Below are positions 29,467 to 59,290 of a stretch of 64,000 bases of DNA, piece after piece; position 1 is the first letter of the stretch; each line of letters starts with the position of its first letter. The notes under the pieces were generated by a model. The model did no database searches. It worked only from the letters and a program-made list of their open reading frames with translations, and was not told the origin of the DNA. Source of the stretch: Bugulina stolonifera (taxonomy: Eukaryota > Bryozoa > Gymnolaemata > Cheilostomatida > Bugulidae). Location of the stretch: contig OW285194.1 in assembly GCA_935421135.1 (NCBI GenBank), forward strand, positions 15,957,376 through 16,021,375. Direction: 5' to 3'. Position numbers and translations under genes: made by a program.

Positions 29467-30820
29467 AAAAGAATAAATACGAAAATGTAGCAATAAAATA
29501 GTGTTACCTAAGCCAACCAATCAACCAGTGAGAGAGATATTAGTCGGAGCTGTTGAATCAAAGTCAGTAATAGAAGACCAAGTAGAAGGTAGTCGTACAG
29601 TGTAACCTAGCAATGTTATGCAGTAGAGTAGCAGGTATGATATGGCGGTGCTGAGGTGTGGGGCGCATTCACTGATCCTATATACACACACAGTATACAT
29701 ACTCATTCACAACTTGTTTATTTTATATGACCAACATAGCTGGATATGTTTACTGTAGCTAGGCAAGCCAAGCTGTGATTTAGCTTGTTTGCATTGTTAT
29801 GTGATGTCAAACACTTTTAAATTTGATTTAAATTGAACCTTTAGAAGACAAACATAGTGGGTGATTGGCGTCTATACAATGAGTGCAGTATAATAGATTT
29901 ATTAGTGAAGTAAAATAACTGTACACAGGACTAGGAGTTATCCACTATATAATGCAGATTGCAAACAGACTATTCATACTTCCAATATACTTCTATAATA
30001 TAGTCAGAGCACTATTAATGTTTAAAATTCAGGCTAACTTGTTTCCCGGCATGCATTGGCACAAAGTCGCGAATACACCGGCCTGGGCCGGAAGAAAAAT
30101 TCTCATTTTGTGCGAAAAACCAAGTCGTGCCGATGAGCTAGGGATGGTTTTCTGCGGCCAAGCAAATCCCAGGCCAATAGCTATTTGGGCCTAGGCCGGA
30201 CGGCCATATTTGGATATTTATTTGCGACCCAGGCTAGTCTAAGAGGTTGTGAAGACACTATGTACATGTAACTATGAGCAGCTGCTACAATATTTACAGT
30301 TATGGAAATACTACTGGTACATTTTTCAAGTTTAGAAAATTAAATTCATCATTTTGCAAATAATATTATATAGTATTGTAAGAGTATAATAATATTTCTT
30401 ATATTTGAATTTAGTATGCAAGCTGGAAGCTGATTGGCTACTGAATAACTGCTCTGTTGTACTTGAATACTCCAAGTCCTAAGTACCTTATAGTCCCATT
30501 ATGACTGACAATACATGACAGGATATTATAGGCTTAAATTAATACATTAATTTAGCTAATTGCCTTTGATCTATTGAATTATTGTATAACAGCCAAACTG
30601 TGGGAAATGCAAGCCTAGGTAAGTATTGCTGTGACAGTGAATTGTGATACGACCCTGTGACAGCATCATCTACATCTTACCAACTACCTGCAAGGGAAGC
30701 CTGCACCGTGCCTATCTGCAATACATAGAGGGAGAGTTAGAGTAGTCTTCTCATGGACTATTACCAGTGTTAACCTCTACTACAGAGCACCTCACACAAG
30801 GACAGCCCCCACAAATAGAG
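29467..30820. other. intergenic, no supported gene
   Basis: A stretch of about 180 bp on the minus strand (29521-29706) is open and has codon-like composition, but it has no recognisable domain. 30030-30240 is GC-richer and could be a small degraded transposon. AT-rich sequence leads up to the gene at 30821. Confidence 0.4.
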
Positions 30821-31761
30821 ATGTTGAAGACTATAGTAAACATCAGAATATTTTTGGTGATCACAGCAATACTGAATACTGTATCAGTGAGAGCAAACAT
30901 TAACATATTCACTGGTAAGACATTAGGCAACGGGATGTCCTTAGTAACCCCTATACTGGATATGGGGAGGAACAGAGAGCTAAGTTCTCAAGCTATTTCT
31001 CGTGAGGTGAGCTTTTTTGATAAGATACGCCACTTCTACTCTGTCAGACAGGATGCCGGGGAGAGTGACATACTTTATCTCTCGAGGGTCGAGGCTCTCG
31101 GACATCAACTCAACATTGCAGTTGGTAACACCAGAGAGACGCTCACCATGATGATAGCTGTTAGTAGTCTGAGAGATGCTGCACTGAAGAGGAAGCTAAT
31201 GGGGAGGGAAGGGCTGACGTGGAATCAAGTGATACAAGATGTGACTAGAAGACAGACTACTGACCATACAAATACATTCCCAAATATTACTTCTCCCACG
31301 TTGGAGTTGACAACCAAGATGACCTTTGGTACTAAAGATGTGTCATATAAACCATTCACTTGGAGCAGCTCGCAAAGAACACGTAACCATGGATTGGGTG
31401 ACTTGCCAACAACCTCATCTTCACAACAGATTATGTCCATGGGACACACCAATACAGGAAGTAGAACGACACCAGCTATATCTACGATACCCTATTATAT
31501 GGTTAGTTTGCATCAATAATACGATTGTACTTGATTCATGGTTGTGTCTACTCAAACTAGTATGGCTGCATTTCCTGGTTCATGTTTCAGGATAGAACTG
31601 TATCAAGGGAGGAGAGATACCAGAAAGACCTGATAGGAGCTACACTGAGTGTAGTGGCACTGGTGGTTGTAGCTGGTGTTATTATACATGTCCTGGCATA
31701 CCGCAGTGTCAAGGTCAGATGCTGCTCAAGGGTCGATGGCCAAGAGCTCAGTTCTGCATAA
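30821..31761 (+). CDS. putative membrane protein with a Gag-capsid-like domain (two exons)
   Basis: Exons 30821-31501 and 31591-31761 join in phase 0 (donor ATG|GTTAGT, acceptor TTTCAG) and give 283 residues. Residues 1-25 look like a signal peptide (MLKTIVNIRIFLVITAILN). About residues 65-155 resemble the capsid C-terminal region of Ty3-type Gag (FFDKIRHFYSVRQDAGES ... AVSSLRDAALKRKLMGREGLTW). A low-complexity Thr/Ser-rich part follows. Exon 2 encodes a transmembrane helix (LSVVALVVVAGVIIHVLAY) and a basic tail. The combination suggests a retroelement-derived sequence captured by a host type I membrane protein. An upstream GTG codon extends the frame, but ATG 30821 gives the better signal peptide. 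A chance fusion of a degraded retroelement with intron DNA remains possible. Confidence 0.5.
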
Positions 31762-32715
31762 ACATTATGGATCTACTACATTGTATAAACACTAAGCAAG
31801 TTGGCTGGAATGGAAATGCAGAATAGACTGTGGTTTATAGGTTTATAGGAATTCAGGTAATATGGTATCACGACCATGGCCAATACTTTAAACTACTAAA
31901 ACTAACGTATATGTAGTGTAGATTGGTGCTATTTGATTATGCTCATTACAACATTGTAATTTATGTATAGTATATGTACATATGTATTATATAACAAGCA
32001 TAGCATGGTTATACATGTAGTTCTATCAACACATAGACATGTATATACAATGTACATGTACAATGTGTATGTAGTATGTAAGTGTGTATATTACCTACAT
32101 TGTATTTGTATCATTAACAAAGTACTAGTAATACAAAACTCTGACGTGGTAAAAAAGTAAGAGTTTATTATACAGTTATCACATATCTCTTCAGTATTCA
32201 TATCATTATATTATGTACATATTAACTCTAGACATCAATGTAAATCACTGTCCAAGTGGAATACATGCCGTAGTGCAATTGTAAGATTAGATTGATAAAG
32301 CTATGGAATAACATTGAGTGTATTCTAAGTATATACAATGTATACATGTGTGTACACTGTATACATAATGTGTACACACATGTATACAGTGTACACACAT
32401 GTACACTGTATACATGCGTGTACACTATTTACCTGTCATGTATACAGTGTACAAACACAGTGTACACACATGTATACATTGTATACATGTCCATACAGTA
32501 TGTACACTGAAATAATACAATACCAGTGACTATATATAAAACCAATAAGATCTAGTCAAAGACTTGACCAATGAACATCTCCTACTGCTGAGTGTGCCAT
32601 ATATACTCACGCATTATACAGTATTATACACATAGGCTATGTTACGTCCACTATAGGGTATTAGAATACATTACATAGCCTGTGAAACCAGCACCTGGTA
32701 AACCCTACACAGCAA
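31762..32715. repeat. intergenic, with a TGTACAC/GTATAC palindrome-rich tract at 32330-32510
   Basis: No gene. The tract at 32330-32510 is an irregular run of TGTACACTGTATACATGTG-type palindromes on both strands. Confidence 0.6.
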
Positions 32716-49353
<16,638 letters not shown>

Positions 49354-51204
49354 AGTTCTGCCAAGTATACATCTTATGGTAATAGTGAATAATTATTGCT
49401 TGACAACAGATATCAATGGGCCTACTGCATAGTGGAAGATGATAAAACTGAAATGGCCAATTGTGATACCACGATACATTTGTTCATTCTTTATGACTCA
49501 ATGGATGCAGCAGTAGACAATCTAATATTCATGTAAACTGTATTAACCTCCTCCATATTTAAGTGTGCTTGGCAACTCACTCATCTATTTGGGAAGCAGG
49601 AATTCAAAGACACAGGGCCTAGATTCTATAGCTGCAGTTATACTGGTAACTATTTCCAAGTATTACTAAATATCAGGGGGTGCTCAGTTATTTTTGGTAG
49701 GGGGCCAAACAGGAGACTGGGCCCCAAGCTTGGGACAAGGTATTAGTACAAAGATAGATACGTGTCTACGTGTTTCAATATATAATCGGATGTGACATGA
49801 ATGAAGGCAACAGATTTACACGTTTCAATTAAACATCTAGGCCTATTAGCCTACAGGTCGATCTAATATTTAACATAATCGATTTTACCAAGAGAAGTAC
49901 ATGTAGTTAGTCTAACAGGTGAAAATGGTATTGTTTTGCAATAAATGAAGTATTGGCAAACCGAGGACTTAGGCTACACACCCTCGGCTAAACAAAGTTA
50001 TCGGAATTTGTATGAAATTTTGAATTCATTTGACAACAAGTGGAGGGCCTGGCGAAATTAGCCAGGGAATCTGATCAGGCCTGTGAGCCTCCATTTGGGC
50101 ACACTGCTATATACCAACAGTTGCTAGAGCATGAGTATCTGATATTGAAGACAAGTTTGGAGCCTGCTACCTGCAGTGTTATCTGGCCCTCCAGCCTCTT
50201 TTTTACATCAATGTTAGTTGATTGTTGAGCATCAATTGGATGACTCCTGTCCAATTAATTAATATTCCTTCAATCCTTCCACGCTTTACTTCTGCCAGAA
50301 ATGTCTCTCTTTTAAAGAATATTAAAATAATAATTATGAAGATTAACTACCCATCACTATAATACAATTATTTAGCCATACATACCTACCATTAATATTA
50401 ACAAGCTATACTCATAGTACACTAATACTTTACTAAAAATTAAAATAATATAAATATTAATATTAAATAATATATAATTAAAGTGGAAGTAGTCCCAAAG
50501 GCTGGGTAGTCTTCCTGAGTTGTCTTCTCTTGTATGAGTAGAGAAATATTATTGGAAACCGTTTTTGCTAAATTTAGTTCTTTATTTCTCTTCCGGGCTA
50601 ATATTGTTTCACCACAAGTTTGTTATGTGTATTATTGAAAAAAAATACTGGAAAATAGGCTACCCCCTACCTCTATTCACTCATGGGAATTTTTAGAAAT
50701 ACAAAGAAGTTGCCTTCTCATTGTAGTACATCCTTAAATAAATGAGAAGCTTTCTTGCTAATAGCACTTCCTTGATGCTTGAAATAAAAAAGACAAGTGA
50801 ATATAGGTGACTAAGTATCATGTGATCAAAAGTGTAGAAGGAATTTATAAACTCTTGATTAATAGAAAAGTTATTGAATCCAAACCTTTCCATGTGCTTT
50901 ATAACAAGGTCAACTGGGTTACTCAGATGACATAGACTGCCTTTGTTTGAGATCAATTTGTGGCAGATGACATCATCTGCTGTTGCACTGGCAGACCTTT
51001 TTGAATAGCTCTAGGCAAGTACTATTCAACAAGATATTCAGTCTTTTGATTGGTTTTGGTCAATTTTGGAAATACTCCCTCTTTAATATTAATATTATAA
51101 CATAATACAATCACAACAAAATTATAGCCAAATTTTTTGTTTTAATTCTTTTTACAAAAACCAAATGAAAATCATTATGGATTATATTAATATTATATTT
51201 ATAA
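49354..51204. other. aquarius upstream region and AT-rich intergenic DNA
   Basis: The aquarius promoter should lie just above 49353, but I see no TATA box there. 49950-50230 is GC-richer and could be an old repeat. The remainder is AT-rich (ATTAATAT runs near 50390-50480 and 51080-51210). No gene is supported. Confidence 0.45.
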
Positions 51205-52172
51205 TTATAATAACTGAGTAAAAAAGCTGGACATGTAACATGAACAGCTATAATCAAGAGTTTGTCTGTCTGTCTTTAGAGTCTCGAGACCTCCAATTGG
51301 AGGAAAGTTGTAGCTTGCGGCTTTTTTACCTTTTCTCACACAGACCACACTTGTGGGTATAAAGTCGTGAAAACTCAACTGTTCTCTTCTTTTATATTTT
51401 TTTTTTTTAAATTTTCCCACTGAGACCGTCAGGGAACGGAAGAGATGTGGGAACACAATATGGATGATTTTTTTTCTTCTTTCTCTCCTTTTCGATAACT
51501 TTTATTCCCTTTTATGTATAATTTATAATGTTGAATATTTTTTTTATATTTTTCATATGTGCTTTAGAATAGTATTTATATATTTTTTTAATTATTTATC
51601 ATGTCATAACAAAAAAAAAAGAAAAAAAGAACTATTTATCAGCTCTCAAGACGCATATCACGTATGGTTTTTGGCCAGAAGGAGTAATAAAATTGATTCG
51701 TTTTCATGTATGGTGTGTAGGTGTTTTGGCATTGCCTCGTATTATACTTATTGAGGTAATTGTAATCGAAAGGTGGTTCGATCCCCTCAGCAATGCAACG
51801 ATGGAATAGTTTTAGTCTGGCCTTTTTTCGCCTTTCAGTTAAGGATTCTATTTGGGTGTGTTCTCTTATGTTTGTGAAACTTACTTGCCATTTTATTCTG
51901 AAAATAAATCTTAATGCTTGATTTTGTATTTTTTTAAAATTGTTTATGTATTTCCTTTGGTGTGGGTCCCATATCTGGGATGCATATTCCAAATGAGGTC
52001 GCACTATTGCGAAATATGACGTTTTTCGAGTCTTGGTGTCTGCAGTTTTTAAGACTCTTCTTAGTAGACCTAATTTTTGGGTTGCAGCAGTTACCATTTT
52101 GGAAGTTCGCGAATCCCATTTCAAGTTATTTTGGAGGCACACACCTAGGTAGGAATGAGATGTTACTCGCTC
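51205..52172 (-). pseudogene. 5'-truncated LINE copy (RT tail and 3' UTR)
   Basis: On the minus strand, the region from about 52172 down matches the last 170 codons of the plus-strand LINE (SYLGVCLQNN... through DMRLES) and its 3' UTR, including the CATCCATATTGTG and TCTCAGTGGGAAAA tracts. Truncation at the 5' end is normal for target-primed reverse transcription. In this copy the reading frame to the natural stop (near 51639) is intact, which shows where the plus-strand copy is broken. Confidence 0.85.
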
Positions 52173-52389
52173 TTAGCTTTGTTTTAATTTTTATTTTATG
52201 CTATAAAAAATAAAATATATATATTATATATACTTTACAGACTTTACTAACTACTTATAGCTTAACTATAGCTATGTTTTTAATTTTTTGTGCTATGTGC
52301 TATTTATATACTTTTTACATGTTTTATGATATATGTGCTACTATTAGGAAACACTAGCAAACGTTTTTGCATTTAAGCAAGCAAAAAAA

Positions 52390-55092
52390 ATGGAAATGTT
52401 TTATGTAAATATTAGATCACTAAGAAACAAAGTCACGGATATTCACTGGGAATTAGCTTCTAACCCTAAGATAAAGATTATCTGTTTGACTGAAACTATG
52501 CTAGACAACCATATTCAAAGTGGTGGATTAAAAGTACCAGGTTTTTCGTTGTATAGAAATGACAGAAATATAAAAGGAGGAGGGGTTGCTGTGTATGTGC
52601 ATAACTCCTTAATATCTACCATAATACAAGTAGAATCCATGACTGAAGCCCTTTGTCTCAATATTACTTTAAAAAATGCTCAATTTATACTACTGAATGT
52701 ATATAGGCCTCCAGGTAATCATGACTGCTTTGATCCCCGATTTGTTACAGGAGGTGTGCAACATCTCTTTGAAAACAAACTCTTCACTAGTGGTCTGTGG
52801 TGATTTCAATTTCCCTGCAATCTTGTGGGAGGATAACACACATTCTGGAAATAAATCACTGTATGACCCATTCATTGCTAAAATTTGCTCTCTAGACTTG
52901 CAACAACATATATTTGAACCTACTCATATAAAAGGTAACATTCTAGATCTAGTATTCAGTAGTACTTCTATCATTGACCAGATTGTTGTGCAGCCACCTA
53001 CTTTAAGTGATCATTCACATATTACTATATCTCTAAATCTTTCCATCAAATCTAGTGAAAAACCTACAAAACTTATTTACATTGATAAAAATGCGGACTT
53101 AAATAGCGCTACTCAAATTTTTGAACCTTTCCAAACAGAAATCAACCGCCTAATAAACGATCAGATGCCCATTGATGTGGTATATGACAAATTTCAAGAA
53201 GGTGTTTTACTGTTAAGAGATGCATGTGTTCCAACTAGATTGATTTGTACCAACCAACAGAATCCTCCTTGGATGAATAATACATTAGAGAAAGCTTTAA
53301 AAAAACAAAAGCATCTTTACAACCAAATGAAGACTTGTCCATCCACTTATATTAAGTCCAGATATAGCAAACTCCGGCGAGCAAACAAAAAAGCCGTCAA
53401 GTCTGCTAAAAAGAGCTATTTAAATAAACTCTTATATAAACCCCTACACACAGGCAATTCTAAACCCTTCTACAAATATCTGCGGCAATGTAGAAGTAAT
53501 GACTCTAACTTGATTCCTAAGCTGAAACATAATAATGTCATGGCAGAAACATCAGAGCAAAAAGCAACTGTATTTAATGAGTTTTTTGAATCAGTCTTTA
53601 CAATAGACGACAATAGATTTTGTCCTATAATAAATTTTTCTCCACAAGGACGTGCTGCAGAACCTCTTCAGGTTGACAAAAACGGAGTTTTAAAGTTGTT
53701 GAAAGACATCGATTGTGCACAGTCTTGCGGTCCAGACGAATTAACAGGGAAAATGTTAAAAACTTTTTCTTCAATAATTTATACGTCTGCATCCGAAATT
53801 TTTTGTTACTCCTTAAAGACTTCCACTCTTCCATCTATATGGAAAGTAGCTAAAGTCATTCCAATTCATAAGAAAGGAAGCACGCAATCTGCCAGCAATT
53901 ATCGTCCTATATCACTTACTTGCCTATTATGTAAACTTTTTGAACATATATTATCATCACATATAAATAACATACTAAAGGACTTGAATTATTTCACTGA
54001 TAGCCAACATGGTTTTAGAGCTGGAAGATCATGTGAAACCCAGTTGGCCCACACACTTGGCCATATTTCCTACCTGCGTGACACTGGTAAAACAGTAGAT
54101 CTAATTATCTTAGATTTTTCTAAAGCCTTCGACTCTGTCAATCACAGAAAGTTATTGTACAAGATTAGAAGCATTGGTTTTGATAGCCTAATTTATTCAT
54201 GGCTAGCGGAGTTTCTTCACAGTAGAGAACAATATGTGGTAATCGAAGACACGCAGTCGACTAGGAAACCAGTTGTGTCTGGGGTTCCACAGGGTTCCGT
54301 TTTGGGCCCTCTTTTATTTTTAATTTATATAAATGACCTTCCACAACAAATTCAATCACACTGCAGACTATTTGCAGATGATGCTATTATATATAACACC
54401 AGTGAAGATAAACAAATTTTGCAAGAGGATTTGAAAGCTCTCCAGAAATGGTCGTCTGAATGGCAAATGTCATTCAATTTTTCCAAATGCTTCTTTTTAC
54501 AGGTTGGTTCAGATCATCAATCACAATATTATTTTGACAACAAAGCAATAGAGCGAGTAACATCTCATTCCTACCTAGGTGTGTGCCTCCAAAATGACTT
54601 GAAATGGGATTCGCAAATTTCCAAAATGGTAACTGCTGCAACTCAAAAACTAGGTCTACTAAGAAGAGTCTTAAAAACTGCAGACACCAAGACTCGAAAA
54701 ACAGCATATTTCACAATAGTACGACCTCATTTGGAATATGCATCCCAGATATGGGACCCACACCAAAGGAAATACATAAAACAACTTGAAAAAATACAAA
54801 ATCAAGCATTAAGATTTATTTTCAGAATAAAAGGGCAAGTAGCCTAAGTTTCACAAACATAAGAGAACACACCCAAATAGAATCCTTAACTGAAAGGCGG
54901 AAAAAGGCCAGACTAAAACTGTTCCATCGTTGTATTACTGAGGGGATTGAACCACCTTTCGATTACAATTACCTCAATAAGTATAATACGAGACAAACAA
55001 TGCCAAAACACTTACACACCATACATAAAAACGAATCAATTTTATTACTCCTTCTGGCCAAAAACCATACGTGATATGCGTCTTGAGAGCTG
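52390..55092 (+). pseudogene. LINE (CR1/jockey-like) endonuclease-reverse transcriptase, frameshifted
   Basis: The endonuclease starts at ATG 52390 (NIRSLRNKV, LTETMLD) and is shifted to another frame around 52720-52745, after which it continues (VVCGDFNFP, SDHSHI). The RT runs to 54847, with AKVIPIHKKG, GVPQGSVLGP and the catalytic FADD (near 54370). Compared with the minus-strand copy, a 5-bp insertion near 54843 brings an early stop, and a 4-bp insertion near 54995 follows. At least three lesions make it inactive. The 3' UTR continues to about 55370. Confidence 0.9.
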
Positions 55093-56671
55093 ATAAATAG
55101 TTCTTTTTTTTTTCTTTTTTTCTTTTCTTTTTTGTTGTTGTATGACATGATAAATAATAAAAAAATATATAAATACTATAACTATTCTAAAGCACATAGC
55201 CTATAAAAAATATAAAAAAAAATATTCAACATTATAAATTATATATAAAAGGGAATAAAAGTTATCGAAAAAGAGAGAAAAAGAAAAAAAAACATCCATA
55301 TTGTGTTCCCACATCTCTTCCGTTTTCCTGAAGGTCTCAGTGGGAAAAAAAAAGATCAATAAAAAATTTCATTTAATGAAACTATTAACCTGCAGCATCC
55401 GGTTTCGTGAGCGGCCATGTAAAAGTGCGGGACTATTTTATGCATACCGATAAAATATTCAGTAAAATTACATTTTTAGAAGGGAGGTGACTGCGTAATA
55501 AATATGATATTGGGGGGCTTTGAAGGTCAGCGTACCTGCCATGCTAAGATTGGTTTCCAAGCAAGCACTTGTTCAGTGCTTTATATATGTACTGACAAAT
55601 TTCCGCCGTTCTGTGATGAAATGCAAATAATTTATTATTATGTCGCCAATAGGCAATGGCATAACAAATTTTTCTTTGCAAAAGCTAAATTAAAATTCAA
55701 CTAATTTTGCGGTATAAGTGAATAGTTATAGTAGTCAGACCGGGTATCAAACTAAACCACGGGTTGAGGTTGATATTCGTGTTGAATATTATATTAATAA
55801 TTATTCATAATTTAATAATAATTATTCTTTTTTAATATCATATTCAAGAAGAATAATTTCCATTGTTATTCTTATTTATTGAATTAATAATCAATCATTG
55901 TCGTATTCATATGTGCACTTGATCGATTATGGCGATCCCTATCATTCACATTGACATTCTATTCTTTCGTGATAAATTAAATTTTTTTGTGATTCAAATG
56001 CACACGGACTTTCATTTATAATTAATGACAAAACTAAATGTCTGCATCAAATTTTATTTGGACAACAATTAATAATAAGAATAGTAGTAATTTTTAGTTG
56101 AAAAATAATAAATAAATCCCTTGAAGAAAGACTAAGAGAGATCACATAATCGTTATTATTTTATAATGAATTATATCATATGTGATTTAATCAGTGTTCA
56201 AAGTGGAACAGATGAGGTGGGTGCACAGTGCATGCAATATTACCGATTAGTTTTGTATAGCTATCCATTTAATCTTATAGTAGCTAAGGAATTAGGCAAC
56301 TACTAAAATGGAAAAATCATGCTCTAGTGAGATTCGAACCCATGTCCTTATGGATAACAATCAAGCACTAAACTAACAGGTCTAAGGTGACTGTGCGGGG
56401 AAACACCAGCTATTAAAATGAGGGTACACACCTGCTGGTCGTATAATCACTAAAATTGAGATGGTACACACCGTATACTCCCGTATAACCACACTTTGAA
56501 CACTGGATTTAATCAAGCCGGTTAGTGATTATTATCGTGATGTCTGTTTATTCAGACTAACAAAAATGGAGCCCTTTTGTGATAAGACTAATCAAATGTC
56601 TTTGATATTCAATCAGCTGCCAAAGAGAGATGGGTAAAGAATGCATGTAGAGTTACAGCATTATTATGTAT
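55093..56671. other. LINE 3' UTR and AT-rich intergenic DNA
   Basis: 55093-55370 is the LINE 3' UTR with A-rich and T-rich tracts. 55380-56310 is unique AT-rich sequence with no gene. 56316-56395 holds the tRNA-like sequence listed separately. Confidence 0.6.
56316..56395 (-). other. degenerate tRNA-like sequence (tRNA pseudogene or SINE head)
   Basis: The minus strand has GGGTTCGAATCTCAC, close to the Pol III B box, and TTAGTTTAGTGC about 35 bp earlier in place of an A box. The T stem pairs in four of five positions, but I cannot build a full cloverleaf. It is more likely a relic than a working tRNA gene. Confidence 0.4.
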
Positions 56672-57433
56672 TGTAATGGATTTTGGTTTCTGGTACGGTC
56701 GTCCTAAGACGACTCCCGATCCCAAAATGAAGTGCCTATGAGTGGTGCTAGACCTTCTCATTACATGAAAGATTGAGCGGTCTCAGTAGTCCCAAGTACT
56801 ACCAGAGACGACCCATCTGGTCCCGAGTTTTGCCTGGGTACTATACTTAGAAAGAGAGTGATCCGACCTAGTAGGCGGTTCGTGTTGCAAGGTTGAGGAC
56901 CTTAACAACTAGAATGACCTAGCTACGAAGTGAAAGTCTCTGTATAATAAGTATAGATGCGTCTTTATTGAGATCCAAGCAAAGACTGAGACAACAAACG
57001 TAAAAACAATGCCCTTTATATAGTAGAAGAACTTCCGCCCGACGTAGTGTCGGGAAAAGACGACGTAGGGTCGTCCAGAAGTTGCGCAACAACATGGCGG
57101 CCCGACGGCCGACCCAAAATGGGTCGGGTTATACAAAAAATGCTTAAAATCATCCAATTCATGTACAAAATTAATATCAAGTAATTCTGAGAGGTCGGGC
57201 CTCTTTACATGGGTATAAAAGGCAACAAAAAGACTTAGTATGTTATATACAAGTATGTAGGTATCAAATGAATGGTTAGACATGCAATATAAGGCAAGTG
57301 CAAGTATACGAACAGCTAAATGTAAGAGTACAAGTGTTAGATGAGTAGTGCTGTGGCAACTACTAGGCACTTAGGGTGCTATAAGGTCCATCAGGGTGGC
57401 TGGAGTCGTATACAAATGTCCTGAACCATTGCA
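56672..57433 (-). mobile_element. solo LTR, 762 bp, GTAT target duplication
   Basis: The plus strand reads TGTAATGG at the start and CCATTGCA at the end, with GTAT direct repeats at 56668-56671 and 57434-57437. It is an inverted, closely similar copy of 35094-35858, including the TATA and AATAAAG positions. The 153-codon open frame inside is not conserved coding sequence. Confidence 0.87.
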
Positions 57434-58027
57434 GTATTATTAGGCCTATGCATATGCACAGTAAATAAATGTGCATAGACTACGCACGTGATTGTATGCT
57501 AGATTCTATGCCACCTAAAAATACTGGAAAGCAAATAAGAATCACAGGGAGGGAGACTTCTAATCAAAATTCCGAGCATGCAACTGTTAGATTCAGGAGA
57601 TAACTAGTTTAAATAGACCTAATCCCATCGCTAGAGCTGATATTTCATGAGTTATATACAATCTTAACATTGATAACGTGCATCGTGCAGAGTGAGTGGT
57701 TTGCTATTGGTTTATTTTTTTTCTATTATCATAGTCTTTAAATTGTGAAATCATCAGGCTTTTGTTAAAAAAATTTACATTGTGAATTTGAGAGCTTGCA
57801 TTTTGTATTTGTTGGCTCAATCTAGTACTACAGTGAGTCCTTTTAGAAGTGGGTTAGTAAGTTAGTAAATTCACATTCCGCAATAGCACATTAATTGATG
57901 TTTGAAGAAATGACTGTTTTTTTATTCAACTCGGCTATTTCCCTGCAGTCTAGCTCTGTTACGTATTGGTTACTAACTTTTACTGTAATTTTAGTTTAAA
58001 TACTTAGAGATAGATGTAGACACAAAT
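57434..58027. other. upstream region of the coiled-coil gene
   Basis: Unique AT-rich sequence with no recognised feature. The gene's promoter probably lies here, but no TATA box is convincing. Confidence 0.4.
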
Positions 58028-59290
58028 ATGGCAGAGGCCGCTCCTGTTGAGCGCGAAAAGAAGAGGGTGCCGAAGGAAAGAGGAATTGAGGATTATAAAC
58101 GGAAAATATGGAAGCTAAAGAAGGAGTTAGAGGAGCATCGGGATGCGTCTCTGAAGGTGCAGCAGGATGAGCTGGATAAACAAAAACAGGTTCGATTTTG
58201 CTGCAGTTTAAATTTTCTTGTGCTAGTTCACTACCACTAGTTTTCAACCCACTAGCACTAGTTGTCAACCCACTAGCACTAGTTGTCAACCCACTACCAC
58301 TAGTTGTCAACCCACTAGCACTAGTTGTCAACCCACTAGCACTAATTGTCAACCCACTAGCACTAGTTGTCAACCCACTACCACTAGTTGTCAACTTACT
58401 ACCATTAGTTGTCAACCTACTGCTAGTCACTGCTGTAATACTCCAGAGTGTAACATTGACTGAAGAAGTCTAGCCTTTTGTTTATTTAAGTTATTCATAA
58501 TACTCTATTCAGGAAAGTGTATTCACTCATGTTATGAGACAGCTGTTAAAGCTGCTGTATCATGCAGTACTAGCATAAGCAGTATGGCAGCACTAGGTAC
58601 TACCCTCATTTTCTCTCTAAATATATTATACAAACGATTGTATAACATAATGTACATGTAGGTGTGTATTAATAGTATAGCTACTTAACATGCTAAGTTG
58701 GAGTCATTCCCTCTGGTAACCAGCCCATTGCCCACACCATATGCTACACACTCAACATGTCATTGGGTACTTGTATCTTTGGTTATTTAGGATTCGTCTT
58801 CTCAACAATGCTTACAGAATAATACAGATGCTTTGTTATATCTCTACTGTACACTGTTTACTTACAAAATGCTCCACAATTAGCTGTATATATTATGATA
58901 ACAAAACCAACTATGTGTCATGAAAAGAGAAGACAACCCTTAATTCTAGCAGTGTACCCACAACTTCATTATACCAGTATAATTATGTGAGTATATCTAA
59001 CAGTGCATGGCATTATTTGCATCACATTACACATGTCAAGTGTATATATTTTGATGTGCTACAAATACAAGTATAATAGTAATAGCATGTAAATGATTTT
59101 CAACTACAAGGCCTATGTATGTTTCAGGCAATGTTGGCTGAGCGTGATACAGCAATAGAACAGCTCAAATCCGAGACTAGAAATGATTTGCTACAGATGA
59201 GGACAGCCTTCTCTGAGAAAGAGGCTCAACTGTCGCGATTGATTAAGCAAAGGGAGGAAGAAAATAAAATACTCAAACAGCAGATCTCAG
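58028..59290 (+). CDS. coiled-coil protein, unknown, first two exons seen (partial)
   Basis: Exon 1 (58028-58189, 54 codons, phase 0 donor CAG|GTTCGA) and exon 2 (59128-59290, acceptor TTTCAG, donor TCAG|GTAGGT) give 108 residues. The start is MAEAAPVEREKKRVPKERG; from residue 22 on it is an almost continuous amphipathic charged helix (IWKLKKELEEHRDASLK ... EAQLSRLIKQREEENKILK), typical of a long coiled coil. The phase 1 donor means further exons follow; I could not find them in the window. The exon 1 donor is weak (GTTCGA). The family is not recognised. Confidence 0.6.
58225..58425. repeat. 21-bp minisatellite in intron 1 of the coiled-coil gene
   Basis: Nine to ten copies of CCACTAGCACTAGTTGTCAAC, starting about 35 bp after the donor. 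Frames are open in both directions because of the period. Confidence 0.9.
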
